From positions 1 through 63,188 of the forward strand of contig DDSN01000009.1 in the NCBI GenBank assembly GCA_002343395.1: 63,188 nucleotides of DNA. Reading direction: 5' to 3'. Both the position numbers and the translations under genes were made by a program. Of the stretch, positions 60,574 through 63,188 are shown piece after piece (position 1 is the stretch's first letter; every line of letters begins with the position of its first letter). The DNA comes from Hyphomonadaceae bacterium UBA2389. GTDB lineage: Bacteria; Pseudomonadota; Alphaproteobacteria; Caulobacterales; Aquidulcibacteraceae. The notes under the pieces were generated by a model. It did not search any database and had not been told where the DNA came from. It saw only the letters and a program-made list of their open reading frames with translations.

Positions 60574-60589
60574 TGGCGCCGCGCTTGCT
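60574..60589 (+). promoter_or_regulatory. Sigma-54 promoter of fliK
   Basis: TGGCGC (60574-60579), 5 bases, TTGCT (60585-60589), matching TGGCAC-N5-TTGCW with both invariant GG and GC at the right spacing. It is 42 bases upstream of the fliK ATG. Late flagellar genes of Caulobacter-like bacteria use sigma-54. Confidence 0.8.
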
Positions 60590-60631
60590 TGCTCAATCGA
60601 GCCGCATTGTGCGGATCGTTTTGGGGGTCGC

Positions 60632-61966
60632 ATGAATTTGATGGCGCCAATCGTTGAAGCGCCGCCTTCGCCGCCGCCACGCTCGGCGGCGAGAAGCGCG
60701 GGCGACGACGATTTCGCGGCGCATCTGGAAATCCCTGACGATGACTCGACTGCGCCCGAGCGTCCGGAGGTCAGCGGCCGCGCGGAAGAAGGCACAGCGC
60801 CTATGGAAGACGACGCCCCTGAAGATTCTCAGCCGGACATCGTCGTAGCGCAAGCGCCGCAATCCCAGGAGACAGCCGTCGCGCCGTTGGTGCTCCAGTT
60901 TGTTCAACCTGAACCGAACACTGAGAGCGACGCGGCGCCGAACGTGATCGCCGACGCGTCCGTAGACGGCGCTGAACCTCCCACCGCGCCGCAGGATGCA
61001 TCCCCCGACGCCGCTGATGTAGGCGCGCCCAAGTTTGAGCCCAAATCGGCCAGCGACTCCGCGCCGCCGCCAACGCCGGTTCACAAAACGGAGGACGCCA
61101 CGCAACCGCTTCCACAAGTGAGTGCGCCGAACACGCCGCCCCAAACCCAACAACCCCAGGCGTCAGCAGCGCCGGTCGCGAGCGATCAGGCGAGCGTGAA
61201 CGCCGCAACGACCGGCACGCCCGCGCAAGCCGCGCCAGTTCTTTCACCTGCCGCTCGTCAAGCGCCCGTCGCCCAAAAAGGCGCCGACAAGATCGCCGCC
61301 CCGGCGACGAGCAAACCTGCCGCGACATCCGATGCCGCCGCCGAGCGCGCGGCGTTCGAGCGCGCCGTCTCTGAAAAAACCGGCGACAAGGCGCCGGCGC
61401 ACCAATCCGCGCCAGACCCGGTCGCACTGGCGCCAACGCTGACCCGAGAGTCCGGCGCATCATCGGGCGTTTCCCCGCACCACATGACGACCGCCTTACA
61501 AGAACAGGGGCAAACCCAGCGGGCAGCGCTGGATGCAGCAAGCGTGCGCCACGCGCCCGCGGCGGCGCAAGTCGCGCGCGAAATCGTCCGCCGCTTCGAC
61601 GGCGGTTCAACGCGGTTCGAACTCCGCCTCGACCCACCAGAACTTGGGCGCGTCGAAGTGCGTATGGAAGTATCGCGCGATCATCGCGTCACGGCGGTCG
61701 TCGCGGCGGACAACCCGCAAGCCTTAGCTGAATTATCCAAGCACGCGCGCGACCTCGAAATGACGTTGCAGTCAGCAGGTTTGGAGCTCTCGGAGAACGG
61801 ACTGTCATTCGACCTACGCCAAAGCGACCGCGAGTTCGAAGCCGCCGATACTAGCTCTTCAGATAGCGCTGGCGCCGACGATGACCTTGCTGTGGAAACG
61901 GCGACCGTGGCCCGGCCGCTCGGATACGATCGTTGGCGCGGCGTTCGCGTCGACATGATGGTTTAG
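60632..61966 (+). CDS. fliK: Flagellar hook-length control protein FliK
   Basis: A 444-residue protein. The first ~300 residues are low-complexity Ala/Pro/Ser-rich, the typical molecular-ruler portion. The folded C-terminal Flg_hook domain is ARQIVRRF-like: IVRRFDGGSTRFELRLDPPELGRVEVRMEVSRDHRVTAVVAADNPQALAELSKHARDLEMTLQSAGLELSENGLSFDLRQ. It terminates hook growth and switches export specificity. It precedes flgD by 10 bases, and a sigma-54 promoter is upstream. Confidence 0.92.
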   Translation: MNLMAPIVEAPPSPPPRSAARSAGDDDFAAHLEIPDDDSTAPERPEVSGRAEEGTAPMEDDAPEDSQPDIVVAQAPQSQETAVAPLVLQFVQPEPNTESDAAPNVIADASVDGAEPPTAPQDASPDAADVGAPKFEPKSASDSAPPPTPVHKTEDATQPLPQVSAPNTPPQTQQPQASAAPVASDQASVNAATTGTPAQAAPVLSPAARQAPVAQKGADKIAAPATSKPAATSDAAAERAAFERAVSEKTGDKAPAHQSAPDPVALAPTLTRESGASSGVSPHHMTTALQEQGQTQRAALDAASVRHAPAAAQVAREIVRRFDGGSTRFELRLDPPELGRVEVRMEVSRDHRVTAVVAADNPQALAELSKHARDLEMTLQSAGLELSENGLSFDLRQSDREFEAADTSSSDSAGADDDLAVETATVARPLGYDRWRGVRVDMMV

Positions 61967-61976
61967 GGAGCTCGCG

Positions 61977-62633
61977 ATGCCGATAACCCCCGTTTCGACT
62001 GAACCAGCGCAGGCCGCGGGCGCGCGCACGCGTCTCTCCGACAATTACGACACGTTTCTTGTGCTCCTGACCTCGCAGTTGCAGAATCAGGATCCGCTAG
62101 CGCCAATGGACTCTACGCAGTTCACGCAACAGCTGGTGCAGTTCAGCCAGGTTGAGCAACAGATCCGCACCAACGAACAGCTTGAAGGCCTCGTCTCGCA
62201 TTACCAGGCGGCGTCCGCAGGATCGGCCCTCTCCTATCTGGGCCGCGACGCCATCATCGAGTCGAACCAGACCTATCTCGCCAATGGCCAAGCCAACTGG
62301 GCGTACCGACTGCCACAGAGCGCGGAGTCGATCACGGTCAAGGTACGCGACGCCGCCGGGCGCACAGTGTTTTCGACAACGGCCGCGCCACGCACGGCTG
62401 GGGAGCATCTATTCGCTTGGGACGGAACAACATCGTCCGGCGGAACCGCGCCCGATGGCGTCTACTCGATCTCCGTGGAAGCGCTCAACGAAAGCGAAAC
62501 CGCGATCACGCCGACGATTACGGTTCGTGAAACCATCATGGGCGTCGACTTCTCCGGAGCGGAGCCCGTCGTCATCACGCCGTCGGGGACACGCGGATTG
62601 GATAAGATCCGGTCCGTGCTCGACAACGGCTAA
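61977..62633 (+). CDS. flgD: Flagellar hook cap scaffold protein FlgD
   Basis: A 218-residue hook-capping protein. The N-terminal signature is YDTFLVLLTSQLQNQDPLAPMDSTQFTQQLVQFSQVEQQIRTNEQL, which is essentially diagnostic, followed by the FlgD Ig/Tudor-like domain (LPQSAESITVKVRDAAGRTV, FAWDGTTSSGGTAPDGVYSISVEALN). It guides FlgE assembly. GGGAG lies upstream of the ATG at 61977. FliK is 10 bases before and flgE follows after about 104 bases. Confidence 0.96.
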   Translation: MPITPVSTEPAQAAGARTRLSDNYDTFLVLLTSQLQNQDPLAPMDSTQFTQQLVQFSQVEQQIRTNEQLEGLVSHYQAASAGSALSYLGRDAIIESNQTYLANGQANWAYRLPQSAESITVKVRDAAGRTVFSTTAAPRTAGEHLFAWDGTTSSGGTAPDGVYSISVEALNESETAITPTITVRETIMGVDFSGAEPVVITPSGTRGLDKIRSVLDNG

Positions 62634-62737
62634 GTACAAGGCGCCGGCCGAACGCTGTCGCTGAACCATGCGCAGAAGCGCTCCATTGTTGACCTTGACG
62701 CCGATGCGGGGACGCACGCGGCGATGGAGCTGGACGA

Positions 62738-63188
62738 ATGTCAATTTACACCGCACTGCGCGCGGGCGTATCTGGCCTCACCGCCAATTCGAGCGCGCTC
62801 GCCGTCATTTCTGACAACATCGCGAACGTCAACACCGTCGGCTACAAGCGCGGCGGCGTTGACTTTAGCGCGCTCGTCAACGCGCAAAACTCGAACACGA
62901 CCTATAACGCGGGCGGCGTTTTGCCGATCATGCGCCAGCAGATCTCACTGCAAGGATCGCTTGAGCAGTCGCGCTCATCGACCGACCTCGCCATCTCCGG
63001 CGACGGCTTCTTCATCGTGTCCTCGAACAACCAGCAGCTCTCCAACGGCGGCAGCGTTCTGTTCACCCGCGCGGGATCTTTCACGATCGACGCCGACGGC
63101 TACATGGTCAACGCCCAGGGCCTTTTCCTTCAAGGCTGGCCGGTGAACAGCGACGGCAGCGTCACATCGAGCCCGACCAGCTTGTCGG
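62738..63188 (+). CDS. flgE: Flagellar hook protein FlgE (3' truncated by window)
   Basis: The frame starts at the ATG at 62738 (MSIYTALRAGVSGLTANSSALAVISDNIANVNTVGYKRGGVDF) and runs open to the window end, 150 codons. This is the N-terminal flagellar rod/hook signature, followed by QGSLEQSRSSTDLAISGDGFFIV and FTRAGSFTIDADGYMVNAQGLFLQGWP. The protein is the major hook subunit. Order fliK-flgD-flgE indicates a hook assembly operon, probably driven by the sigma-54 promoter at 60574. Confidence 0.96.
   Translation, partial: MSIYTALRAGVSGLTANSSALAVISDNIANVNTVGYKRGGVDFSALVNAQNSNTTYNAGGVLPIMRQQISLQGSLEQSRSSTDLAISGDGFFIVSSNNQQLSNGGSVLFTRAGSFTIDADGYMVNAQGLFLQGWPVNSDGSVTSSPTSLS

Larger units (their letters stand above)
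60263..60631. other. 369-bp flagellar divergent control region
   Basis: No gene is contained. From left to right it holds a weak sigma-54-like site for flgK (60340-60355), CtrA-type half sites (60427, 60449, 60560), an FlbD-type inverted repeat (60462-60478) and a good sigma-54 promoter for fliK (60574-60589). Overall it is AT-richer than the flanks. Confidence 0.7.

Overview
The window looks like a chromosomal segment of an alphaproteobacterium, probably a Caulobacterales or Hyphomonadaceae relative. The evidence is high GC, a 1624-residue NAD-dependent glutamate dehydrogenase, the rsmB-rpe-heparinase-purH gene order, TTAACCAT motifs like those bound by CtrA, and a flagellar locus with a sigma-54 promoter and an FlbD-type inverted repeat. 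This assignment is an inference from gene content; no rRNA gene or species marker is present.

Layout. 1-5.6 kb: the 3' part of thiC, an inverted-repeat element followed by a degenerate copy of the thiC tail, a hipBA toxin-antitoxin operon behind five operator-like sites at an exact 27-bp pitch, two small unknown genes, and a FATP-type acyl-CoA synthetase. 5.6-9 kb: a cobalamin riboswitch and btuFCD uptake operon (minus strand) behind msrA. 9-11.2 kb: a VTT membrane protein coupled to a flavin disulfide reductase. 11.2-16.6 kb: a divergent translation-factor cluster, with efp-bla-arsC on the minus strand and epmA-GT51 transglycosylase-GNAT-epmB on the plus strand. It combines EF-P, both enzymes expected to beta-lysylate it, and two cell-wall genes.

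16.6-28.7 kb is more accessory in character: an MFS exporter, an LprI/DUF3298-like lipoprotein, alkaline phosphatase, a TrkA-N/RyR membrane protein, tRNA-Arg(CCT), a membrane protein/HTH regulator pair, a phospholipase C-like protein fused to DUF4332, a DUF262/DUF1524 (GmrSD-like) protein and murI. 28.7-43 kb: an MBL-fold protein that has lost its metal ligands, DUF3108, rsmB, rpe, heparinase II/III, a PP-loop ATPase-like protein, purH, a dienelactone hydrolase-like protein and the large glutamate dehydrogenase. 43.5-57.1 kb: a HerA/DUF853 ATPase, enoyl-CoA hydratase, GtrA, DUF72, a two-domain esterase, tRNA-Met(CAT), an Lrp regulator, a C13 peptidase, DUF3754, a DsbA-like oxidoreductase, and a tightly overlapped run mnmA-thioesterase-thiolase-DUF2332.

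57.2-63.2 kb is flagellar: flgK-flgL leave leftward and fliK-flgD-flgE rightward from a shared 369-bp region. That region holds a clear sigma-54 promoter for fliK, a weaker candidate for flgK, an inverted repeat roughly midway between them, and CtrA-like half sites. The strongest candidates for something new are the phased hipBA operator array, the EF-P/cell-wall divergon with its DUF7079-GT51 fusion, the TrkA-RyR protein, the metal-less MBL protein and the tandem esterase with Asp in the first nucleophile elbow.
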